This document shows positions 9,041-16,383 of a stretch of 64,000 bases of DNA, piece by piece. Both the position numbers and the translations under genes were made by a program. Every line of letters starts with the position of its first letter. The stretch's first letter is position 1. The notes below the pieces were generated by a model, which was not told where the DNA came from, made no database searches, and saw nothing but the letters and a program-made list of their open reading frames with translations. The stretch is from contig NZ_CH672428.1 in the NCBI RefSeq assembly GCF_000152745.1, positions 1,749,060-1,813,059 on the forward strand, in the 5' to 3' direction. The DNA comes from Oceanicaulis sp. HTCC2633 (GTDB lineage: Bacteria > Pseudomonadota > Alphaproteobacteria > Caulobacterales > Maricaulaceae).

Positions 9041-10039
9041 ATGAAAGCCATCTATTTCGAGAGCTTCGGCAAGGCTGAAGAGACGCTGATCCTGGGCGAG
9101 ACGCCTGTGGCCGAGCCCGGTCAGGGCGAGGTGCGCGTGAAGATCGCGACGAGCGGGGTGAACCCGTCCGACGTCAAGAAACGCATGGGGTCTTTCCCGC
9201 ATCTGCTGGACAACGGTTATGTCATTCCGCATTCGGACGGCGCCGGCGTCATCGAGGCGGTGGGCGAAGGCGTGGATCCGGCCCGCATCGGCCAGAAGGT
9301 CTGGGTCTATCAGGCCCAGCACGGTCGCCGTTTCGGCACCGCGGCCGAATATGTGGTGATTGACGAACGCCGCGCGCCCGCCCTGCCCGACGGCGCCAGC
9401 TTCGAGACCGGGGCGATCTACGGCATCCCCGTCATGACGGCCCATCGCTGCGTCTTCGCCGAAGGCGATCCCTTCGGCAAGACCCTTCTCGTGACCGGCG
9501 GCGCGGGCCGGGTCGGCCATTACGCCATCCAGTGGGCCAGCCGCGCCGGCGCAAGGGTCATCGCCACCGCCAGCAATCCCGATGACGAGAAGGCGTGCCT
9601 GGAGGCCGGCGCCGCCCATGTGGTCAATCACCGTCAGGACGGCTGGGGCGCAGACGTGCTGAAGGCGACGGGCGGAGAGAAAGTGGATCAGGTCGTCGAA
9701 GTGGAGTTCGGCGCCAATCTTCCTCAAGTGCTCGACTGTCTTCGGATCGGCGGAACGATCTGCACCTATTCCTCCGCCCAGGACATGACCCCCACCCTGC
9801 CGTTTTACCGCATGATGTTCATGGACCTCACCGTGCGCATGGTGATCGTCTACGAAATGCCGGAAGAGGCGAAAGCCCAGGCCATCGCCGATATCGCGCG
9901 GGTCGAAGCGGAACCCCAAGGCGGGCTGATCCACCGGATCGCGGAAACCCATGCGCTGGCCAATTGCGCCAACGCTCATGCCGCAGTGGAGGCCGGCGAT
10001 CGTCGCGGCGCGGTGATCGTGAAGGTTCAGGAGGTCTGA
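9041..10039 (+). CDS. Zinc-independent MDR / quinone oxidoreductase family protein
   Basis: A 332-residue medium-chain dehydrogenase/reductase of the NADPH:quinone oxidoreductase (zeta-crystallin) type. A GroES-like half is followed by a Rossmann half with the AxGGxGxxG-like 'VTGGAGRVGHYAIQWA' near residues 149-164. The cysteine/histidine ligands of zinc alcohol dehydrogenases are not apparent. Members reduce quinones, enones or crotonyl-type double bonds with NADPH. The start lies seven bases after the SDR stop. In this operon it might act on an unsaturated or side-product intermediate such as a crotonobetaine-like compound, but nothing in the sequence shows that. Confidence 0.85.
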   Translation: MKAIYFESFGKAEETLILGETPVAEPGQGEVRVKIATSGVNPSDVKKRMGSFPHLLDNGYVIPHSDGAGVIEAVGEGVDPARIGQKVWVYQAQHGRRFGTAAEYVVIDERRAPALPDGASFETGAIYGIPVMTAHRCVFAEGDPFGKTLLVTGGAGRVGHYAIQWASRAGARVIATASNPDDEKACLEAGAAHVVNHRQDGWGADVLKATGGEKVDQVVEVEFGANLPQVLDCLRIGGTICTYSSAQDMTPTLPFYRMMFMDLTVRMVIVYEMPEEAKAQAIADIARVEAEPQGGLIHRIAETHALANCANAHAAVEAGDRRGAVIVKVQEV

Positions 10040-10043
10040 TCGG

Positions 10044-11579
10044 TTGAAGGTTCGAAGTCTCATCACGGGGGCGGCGTGCGCCCTTCTGGCCCTGAGCGCT
10101 TGCGGCAGCGAGACGCCGGAGCCCCCGCGTGCAGAGACCCTGTCCGGCCCCTTGGTCGGGCTGAGCCTGGACGATCATCCCGATGGCGGCGTGTTCAGGG
10201 GCGTGCCCTTCGCCACACCGCCTGTGGGCGCTCTTCGCTGGCATGCGCCTCACCCCGTCGAGGCCTGGAGCGTGGAGCGCCCCGCTCAATCCTTCGCCCC
10301 GGCCTGCATGCAGACCCGGTCCATCGTGGACTGGTATGGCGATATCGCCGAAGCCTTCGGCCAGTCTCGCGCGGTTGCGCCCGAACCTGAGGGCGTCAGC
10401 GAGGACTGTCTGTATCTCAATGTCTGGACGCCCGATCTGAGCCCTGACGAACCGGCCCCGGTCATGGTCTACATTCATGGCGGCAGCTATACGGGCGGCT
10501 GGTCCTATGAGCCCAATTACCACGGCGACGCCTTCGCGGATCAGGGCATTGTTCTGGTCTCCATCGCCTATCGTCTGGGCGCTTTCGGCTATATTGCTCC
10601 GGATACAGACAATGCGACCGCCAATGCAGGATTGCATGACCAGATCGCCGCGCTGGAGTGGGTGCAGGCGAACATCGGCCGGTTTGGCGGCGACTCTGAC
10701 CAGGTGACGATCTTTGGCGAGAGCGCAGGGGCCGCTGCGGTGGGCGCGCTTCTGGCGTCTCCGGCGGCGGAAGGCCTGTTTCATCGCGCGATCAGCCAGA
10801 GCGGCGGCTTTGAATTTGATGCGGATCGACCGGCGCAAACGGCTCACGACGCCTTTGACCAGCTTGCGAACGCGTTGAACGACGATCCCTATGACGCGTC
10901 CGCTGACGCCATCCTCGACACCGCTGCGGATGTCCTGTCCGGCTATGATTACGGCCCGGTCCATGGCCCTGATGAACTGCCTGTGTCGCCGCGTTCGGCT
11001 CTGGAATCGGGCACGCTCAACCCCGTACCCCTGATGATCGGGACCAATCGCGATGAGTGGCGCATGTATGTGGACGCCGCTGCGTTGGAACAGAGCCTTG
11101 AGGGCTGGCGCGCGCAACTCGGCGACGCGCGTGTTGACCGCCTGCTCACCGAAGAGGGCTCTGCGCTTGGCGCGCTCGACCGTCTGGACACCGCCCGCTG
11201 GATGCGCTGTCCGGGGCAGGCGCTGGCGCGCGGGGCATCGGCTCAGGGCGCTCCCGTTTTTCTCTACCGCCTGGAACGCGCCCGCGAGGACGCGCCGGAT
11301 TCGCTGCGCGTCTATCATGGCGCAGAGCTGCCCTATGTCTTTGATACTCATGACGCCTGGCTGCCCACAGTCGAGGCGGACCGGGCGCTGACCCGCGCCA
11401 TGCACGAAAGCTGGGCCCGCTTCGCCCGGACCGGCAACCCGAACCCGGTCACATCGGATCTCGACTGGCCGGAATTTGGCGCGACCGGCGCGCTTCTGGT
11501 CTGGGATCAACCGATTTCAACCGGCGCGCCGATGGATGAAGAGCTATGCCCGCTTCTGGGCTGGGAGACGACGCCTTGA
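10044..11579 (+). CDS. Type B carboxylesterase, lipoprotein
   Basis: A 511-residue carboxylesterase/lipase family protein. Translation starts at TTG 10044, supported by a full AGGAGGT (10029-10035) eight bases upstream; no ATG fits as well. The N terminus carries a lipobox (LSAC near residue 20), so the enzyme is probably lipid-anchored on the periplasmic side. The nucleophile elbow is GESAG with Ser227, and the 'YIHGGSY' oxyanion-hole motif lies near residue 150. It hydrolyses carboxylic esters. Its place between the dehydrogenases and the BCCT carrier suggests it releases a small hydroxy acid, such as a carnitine-like moiety, from an ester before cytoplasmic uptake (inference). Confidence 0.9.
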   Translation: MKVRSLITGAACALLALSACGSETPEPPRAETLSGPLVGLSLDDHPDGGVFRGVPFATPPVGALRWHAPHPVEAWSVERPAQSFAPACMQTRSIVDWYGDIAEAFGQSRAVAPEPEGVSEDCLYLNVWTPDLSPDEPAPVMVYIHGGSYTGGWSYEPNYHGDAFADQGIVLVSIAYRLGAFGYIAPDTDNATANAGLHDQIAALEWVQANIGRFGGDSDQVTIFGESAGAAAVGALLASPAAEGLFHRAISQSGGFEFDADRPAQTAHDAFDQLANALNDDPYDASADAILDTAADVLSGYDYGPVHGPDELPVSPRSALESGTLNPVPLMIGTNRDEWRMYVDAAALEQSLEGWRAQLGDARVDRLLTEEGSALGALDRLDTARWMRCPGQALARGASAQGAPVFLYRLERAREDAPDSLRVYHGAELPYVFDTHDAWLPTVEADRALTRAMHESWARFARTGNPNPVTSDLDWPEFGATGALLVWDQPISTGAPMDEELCPLLGWETTP

Positions 11580-13129
11580 CCCTGCCCGCCCGTACAGACT
11601 GGATCGCGTTCACGGTGAGCGCCGGCCTTGTGGGACTGGTGTGCCTCGGACTGGTCATCAACCCGGACGCCGGGGCGGTCCTGCTGCCCCAGATCTATGA
11701 CTTCGTCGCGGAAAAGATCGGACCGCTCTATCTCGCCCTGGGCGTCGTCCTGATCGGTTTCCTTTTCTGGCTGGCGCTCAGCCGCTATGGCCAAGTGCGT
11801 CTGGGCGGGCAGGAGGCTGTCGAGGAGTTCAATACGCTGGGCTGGGCGGCCATGCTGTTCTGCGCCGGCATTGGCGCAGGCCTGATGTACTGGGCCGCGA
11901 TCGAATGGGCGTACTATTTCCAGACCCCGCCCTTCGGCCTGCCCCAGGGCACGCCCGAAGCGATTGAATGGGCCTCGGCCTATGGCCTGTTTCACTGGGG
12001 CCCCTCGGCTTGGGCCTTCTATTGCCTGCCGACGCTCGCGATCGGCTACGCCTATCACAATCGCGGCGTGCCCTTCCTGCGCCTGAGCACAGGCTGTGCA
12101 GGCGTGCCCGGCTTTGGCGCGCACCAGCCGCTGGGCCGGATCGTGGACACGATCTTCATGGTCAGCCTTCTGGGCGGCGCGGGTACATCGCTCGGCTTCT
12201 CCACCCCGATGATCGCCGCGCTCGCCGCGCGCATCATGGGCGTGGCTCCCAGCTTCGGCCTCGAGGTCGCGACGCTGGTGATCACCATGGTGCTCTTCGC
12301 GCTGAGCGCGGCGGCGGGGCTGCGCAAGGGCATCCAGCGCCTCAGCGACCTCAATGTCGGTCTGATCTTCGCGTTCCTGTTGCTGGTCTTCATCGCCGGG
12401 CCCACCGGGCTCTTCATCGAGGCGGGCATCACCGGCTATGGCCTTGTGGCGCAGAACTTCATTCGCCTGAACACCTGGGCGGAGCCCTTCGGCGACACGC
12501 GTTTCGTCATCGACTGGACGATCTTCTACTGGGCCTGGTGGATCGCCTATGGCCCGGTGGTGGGCCTGTTCGTGGCGCGCATCTCGCGCGGTCGCACCAT
12601 CCGGCAGGTGATCTTCGGCATGATCGGCTATGGCACGCTGGGCGCGGGCCTGTTCTTCGTCATTCTGGGCAATTACGGCCTGAACCTGCAGCTGACCGGC
12701 GCGGTGGATGTGGTCGAACAGCTCAATGCCGACGGCGGCGCCCAGGCCATTGTCGCGATCATGGACGCCCTGCCGCTTGATGTCTGGGCGATGGGCCTGT
12801 TCGCTGTCGCCGCCGTGGTGTTCTCGGCCACCACCTATGACAGCGCCTCCTACATTCTGGCGTCGAGCGCAACCCAATCCTTGCCCGCCGGGCAGGACCC
12901 CGCCCTGTGGCAGCGCCTGTTCTGGGCCGCCATGCTGGGCGCGCTGCCGGTGACCTTGCTGTTCGTGGGCGGCTTGCGCGTGGTGCAGACCGCCGCCCTG
13001 ATCGCCTCCGCCCCGGTCGTGCTGATCGGCCTCGTGATGGCGCGATCGCTGATGACCCAGCTGTCCGAAGACTTCTCTTCCCCCGGGAGCGCCCCTGACG
13101 GCGATCCTGATCCGCAACCGATGGAGTGA
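11576..13129 (+). CDS. BCCT family betaine/carnitine/choline transporter
   Basis: A 517-residue carrier with about twelve membrane segments. The family signature DWTIFYWAWWIAYGP is present in the region of helix 8, with the aromatic box that binds trimethylammonium-type cations. A TTG start at 11576 overlaps the esterase TGA (TTGA) and follows GGGAG (11563-11567), which implies translational coupling; an upstream ATG at 11546 would overlap the esterase by 34 bases. BCCT carriers import glycine betaine, carnitine, choline or sulfonium compounds, usually with sodium or protons. Presence in this operon is the main evidence that the pathway substrate is a quaternary-ammonium or sulfonium compound. 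Confidence 0.92.
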   Translation: MTLPARTDWIAFTVSAGLVGLVCLGLVINPDAGAVLLPQIYDFVAEKIGPLYLALGVVLIGFLFWLALSRYGQVRLGGQEAVEEFNTLGWAAMLFCAGIGAGLMYWAAIEWAYYFQTPPFGLPQGTPEAIEWASAYGLFHWGPSAWAFYCLPTLAIGYAYHNRGVPFLRLSTGCAGVPGFGAHQPLGRIVDTIFMVSLLGGAGTSLGFSTPMIAALAARIMGVAPSFGLEVATLVITMVLFALSAAAGLRKGIQRLSDLNVGLIFAFLLLVFIAGPTGLFIEAGITGYGLVAQNFIRLNTWAEPFGDTRFVIDWTIFYWAWWIAYGPVVGLFVARISRGRTIRQVIFGMIGYGTLGAGLFFVILGNYGLNLQLTGAVDVVEQLNADGGAQAIVAIMDALPLDVWAMGLFAVAAVVFSATTYDSASYILASSATQSLPAGQDPALWQRLFWAAMLGALPVTLLFVGGLRVVQTAALIASAPVVLIGLVMARSLMTQLSEDFSSPGSAPDGDPDPQPME

Positions 13130-13133
13130 CGAC

Positions 13134-14075
13134 GTGACCGCCCAAGATCAAAAGCTCAACCGCAATGTGATCCTGACCTGCGCCGTAACCGGCTCGGGCG
13201 ACACCGCCGGCAAGACGCCCCATGTGCCCGTCACCCCCGCCGAGATCGCCAAGGCCTCCATAGAGGCGGCGAAAGCGGGCGCCGCCATCGCCCACATCCA
13301 TGTGCGCGATCCGCACACCGGCGCGCCCAGCCGCGACCCCGAACTGTTCAAGGAAGTGGTGGACCGCATCCGCGAACACGATACCGATGTGATCATCAAC
13401 CTGACCACCGGCATGGGCGGCGATCTGTTCCTGGGCCCAGATGACAATCCCACCGACTTTGACCGCACCGATACCGATTGCGTGGGTCAGGTGGAGCGCA
13501 TGCAGCATGTGGAAATGCTGCTGCCAGAGATCTGCTCGCTCGATTGCGGCTCGTTCAATTATAACGTCCCCAACTATGTCTATGTCTCCTCCATCGGCAT
13601 GCTGCGCATCGGCGCGGAACGGCTTCAGAAGATCGGCGTGAAACCCGAGCTGGAGGTCTTTGATCTCGGTCATATCTGGTTCGCCAAGCAGTTGATGGCG
13701 GAAGGCCTTCTCGAAGAGCCGCCGCTCTTCCAGCTGTGCATGGGCGTGAAATGGGGCGCTGAAGGGCTGACCCGGAACATGCAGGCCATGGTCGACAATC
13801 TGCCCGAGGGCGCGAACTGGGCCGCCTTTGGTCTTGGCGCCAACGAAATGCCCATGGCCGCACAGGCGGCGCTGATGGGCGGGCATGTGCGCGTCGGGCT
13901 TGAGGACAATCTCTATCTCGCCAAGGGCAAGCCCGCCACCAACGCCCAGCTCGTTGAACGCGCCCGCTCCATTGTCGAGATGATGGGCGCCAGCATCCAG
14001 ACGCCCGAAGAGGCGCGCCAGACGCTGGGCCTGCGCAAGCTTGAAGAGATGAAGAAGCTGCGAGCGGCGGCATGA
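13134..14075 (+). CDS. Beta-keto acid cleavage enzyme (BKACE, DUF849)
   Basis: A 313-residue member of the DUF849/BKACE family. These zinc enzymes condense a beta-keto acid with acetyl-CoA and release acetoacetate plus a new acyl-CoA. The metal-binding HxH is His54-Ile-His56 in AHIHVRD, and 'LTTGMGG' follows as in the family. Translation starts at GTG 13134, four bases after the BCCT stop. Known members cleave 3-dehydrocarnitine to betainyl-CoA plus acetoacetate. Next to a BCCT carrier and a hotdog thioesterase, that reaction or a close analogue is the best guess. Other BKACE substrates such as 3-keto-5-aminohexanoate cannot be excluded. Confidence 0.9.
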   Translation: MTAQDQKLNRNVILTCAVTGSGDTAGKTPHVPVTPAEIAKASIEAAKAGAAIAHIHVRDPHTGAPSRDPELFKEVVDRIREHDTDVIINLTTGMGGDLFLGPDDNPTDFDRTDTDCVGQVERMQHVEMLLPEICSLDCGSFNYNVPNYVYVSSIGMLRIGAERLQKIGVKPELEVFDLGHIWFAKQLMAEGLLEEPPLFQLCMGVKWGAEGLTRNMQAMVDNLPEGANWAAFGLGANEMPMAAQAALMGGHVRVGLEDNLYLAKGKPATNAQLVERARSIVEMMGASIQTPEEARQTLGLRKLEEMKKLRAAA

Positions 14076-14506
14076 TCGCGCCGTTTCGCGCCGTCGCCCA
14101 TCCCTGGCTGTGCGATGTGATGGGGCATCTGACGACACGCGATTACATGGCGATGTTCGATGACGCCTCCTATCACGCGCTCAATGCGGTGTTCGGATGG
14201 TCCGGTTCGGACGCCGAAGCCGGCGGGACCGGCTTTGTCGATGTGCGTCACGAGATCGATTATGTGGCCGAAGTGCGCGCGGGCGACCTTCTGGAGATCC
14301 GCGCCCGACTCGATCGTCTCGGCGGCAAGTCCGTCACCTTCGTCTATGACATGATCATTCTGGGCCGGGAGGATCGCGCGGCGCGCCTGACGGCGGTCTC
14401 GGTCTGCTTTGACACGCAGGCGCGCAAGGCCGTCGCCCTGCCGGAGGACTGGCGGAGCCGCGCCCGAACCTTCGAGGGATCGAGCCCAGGTGAGGGCCAG
14501 TCTTAG
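14072..14506 (+). CDS. Hotdog-fold acyl-CoA thioesterase (betainyl-CoA thioesterase-like)
   Basis: A 144-residue 4HBT-type hotdog protein whose ATG overlaps the BKACE stop (ATGA at 14072-14075), so the two are translationally coupled. The 'HPWLCDVMGHLTTRDYMAMF' start is typical of 4-hydroxybenzoyl-CoA thioesterase relatives, with the catalytic acidic residue in the DVMGHL segment. In pseudomonad carnitine catabolism the cleavage enzyme CdhC is paired with such a thioesterase (CdhB), which frees glycine betaine from betainyl-CoA. Gene order and coupling here fit the same step. It is the last gene of the 5.9-14.5 kb operon. Confidence 0.85.
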   Translation: MIAPFRAVAHPWLCDVMGHLTTRDYMAMFDDASYHALNAVFGWSGSDAEAGGTGFVDVRHEIDYVAEVRAGDLLEIRARLDRLGGKSVTFVYDMIILGREDRAARLTAVSVCFDTQARKAVALPEDWRSRARTFEGSSPGEGQS

Positions 14507-14577
14507 CCCTTGCCCGGACCAACAAACCACACGCACAGTGCCACGGGTTCCTCGTGTGACGACTGAAAGGGCGCGCC

Positions 14578-14880
14578 ATGCCATATCCGACCCTCGCCCT
14601 GACGGGCGCACTCGTCCTGATGCTGGGCGCCTGCACGACGCCTTCACAGCCGGCGCCCTTCGTCTTCCCGGCCTCCGTGGGCGCCTTCGGCGACGGATAC
14701 CCCGTCTCCGGCGCCCCGTGCCGGCGGCTTGGAGAGACCGCCGCCACCGGCAATTATCTTGATCATACCGCCGACCTCGCGGGCTGCCCGGATCGCCCCT
14801 CGGCCATGGCGCTGGGCGGACGCATCGTCGATCAGATAGACGGCGTCTGGCTCGTTTCGGTTCCGAACGGGAAACCCTGA
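14578..14880 (+). CDS. Small putative lipoprotein of unknown function
   Basis: A 100-residue protein with a short N-terminal hydrophobic segment and lipobox (LGAC near residue 19), followed by a Pro/Ala-rich linker and about 70 soluble residues. No family is recognised. It begins 71 bases after the thioesterase stop with a modest GAAAGGG upstream, so it may be transcribed separately or at the end of that operon. Three cysteines remain after the lipobox. Confidence rests on frame length, the lipobox and a fitting start. Confidence 0.6.
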   Translation: MPYPTLALTGALVLMLGACTTPSQPAPFVFPASVGAFGDGYPVSGAPCRRLGETAATGNYLDHTADLAGCPDRPSAMALGGRIVDQIDGVWLVSVPNGKP

Positions 14881-14951
14881 CGCCCTGGCGTGATTAACAC
14901 CCGGACCCGGGCTGCGGCACACGCGCGGTTCAGTGGCGAAGGAGTGCAGCG

Positions 14952-16244
14952 ATGAGCCTCACCGACCCCTCCGGCGAACGCAGCCTTCTTCAGGCCGTCC
15001 TGCAGCTCTGGGCGCTGTTGCTGGGGATTGCGCTGCTCCTGGCCGGCAATGGCCTGCAAGGCACGCTGCTGGGCGTGGTGGCGGAAGATTCAGGCTTCTC
15101 CTCGGCTCTGACCGGTCTTGTCATGACCGCCTATTTCGCGGGCTTTTTCGCAGGCTCCGCCAGCGCCGAGCGCCTGATCGGCCGGGTCGGACATGTGCGG
15201 ACCTTCGCCGCTCTCGCCTCGCTGGGGTCCATCGCCATTCTGATCCACGGCATGATCATCGACCCCTGGGTCTGGGCCGGCATGCGCTTTCTGACAGGGT
15301 TCAGCTTCGCCGGGCTCTATGTGGTGGCGGAAAGCTGGCTGAACCGGGAAAGCTCCAACGCCTATCGCGGCGCGCTGCTGGCCATCTACATGATCATCAC
15401 CCATGGCAGCCTCGCCATCGGCCAGGGGCTTCTGAACATCGCCTCCACCACCAGCCTGACGCTCTACGCCCTCTCCTCGATCATCATCTCCGGCGCGCTG
15501 GTGCCGATCCTGCTCAGCTCCGCCCCCCAGCCGCACTTCACGCTGGAAATCGAGCGCCTGACCCTGCGCAAGCTGTTCTCGATCTCGCCCCTGGGACTGA
15601 CCGGCAGCTTCAGCGCCGGCGTCGCGAACGGGATCATCCTGGGGATGGGCGCGGTGTATGCGCGTCGTCTGGGCCTTGAGGTGGGCGGCGTCTCCATCTT
15701 CATGGCGGCGACCCTAGTGGGGGGCGCCGCGCTGCAATGGCCGATCGGGCGCCTGTCTGACGCCTGGGACCGCAGGATCGTGATCGCCGGCGTGGCCGCT
15801 GCGGCCGCGGTGATTGCGGCCCTGTTGCCGATGGCTGCGCAGCAGGGCCTGATGACCCTGACGCTGGCGGGGTTCTTTGCGGGCGGGCTGACCATGACGC
15901 TCTATCCGCTGTCGATGGCGCACACCCATGACTGGCTCGAAGTCGATCAGATGACCCCGGCCTCGAGCGCCCTTGTCATGGTCTATGGCGGCGGCGCTAT
16001 GCTGGGGCCGATGGGCACGGGCCTCCTGATGGGGGCGCTCGGCACGAACGGCTTCGCCTGGTACCTCGTCGGCCTGTGTCTGGCGCTGAGCGCCTACGCG
16101 GTCTACCGCATCACCCGACGCCAGGCGCCGGATAGCACCGAGGATTACCTTCTGGCCCCCGCCGCCATGTCAGCAGGCGAATACTGGGCCGAGACCGCGG
16201 TCGAGGAAGCGGGCGAATCCGAGACCGACGCCTCCGCCCCATGA
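14952..16244 (+). CDS. MFS transporter (YcaD-like)
   Basis: A 430-residue major facilitator superfamily carrier with twelve predicted membrane helices. The 'GxxxAERLIGRVGHVR' loop between helices 2 and 3 is the MFS A-like motif, and 'AESWLNRESSNAYRG' after helix 4 is typical of the YcaD group. RBS GAAGGAG lies at 14938-14944. The substrate is unknown. It precedes the channel-like gene on the same strand, with 139 bases between them that contain a 14-bp palindrome, so they may be separate units. The C terminus is an acidic cytoplasmic tail. Confidence 0.88.
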   Translation: MSLTDPSGERSLLQAVLQLWALLLGIALLLAGNGLQGTLLGVVAEDSGFSSALTGLVMTAYFAGFFAGSASAERLIGRVGHVRTFAALASLGSIAILIHGMIIDPWVWAGMRFLTGFSFAGLYVVAESWLNRESSNAYRGALLAIYMIITHGSLAIGQGLLNIASTTSLTLYALSSIIISGALVPILLSSAPQPHFTLEIERLTLRKLFSISPLGLTGSFSAGVANGIILGMGAVYARRLGLEVGGVSIFMAATLVGGAALQWPIGRLSDAWDRRIVIAGVAAAAAVIAALLPMAAQQGLMTLTLAGFFAGGLTMTLYPLSMAHTHDWLEVDQMTPASSALVMVYGGGAMLGPMGTGLLMGALGTNGFAWYLVGLCLALSAYAVYRITRRQAPDSTEDYLLAPAAMSAGEYWAETAVEEAGESETDASAP

Positions 16245-16250
16245 CCCGCT

Positions 16251-16264
16251 CCGTCCGCGGACGG
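16251..16264. repeat. 14-bp perfect palindrome after the MFS gene
   Basis: CCGTCCGCGGACGG is its own reverse complement and begins six bases after the MFS stop codon. It could form a short GC-rich stem in the transcript or bind a dimeric protein. There is no T-run, so it is not a classical intrinsic terminator. Confidence 0.4.
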
Positions 16265-16383
16265 GTTCACCTTCTGGTCGTATCCGATATAACTGAACCG
16301 GAATGCGCCAGGCGCGCCGGGGGTCCATTTGGACATCCAGCCCCCATATGCCAGCGCGACCAAGCGGCTGGGGGGCCGGGCAC

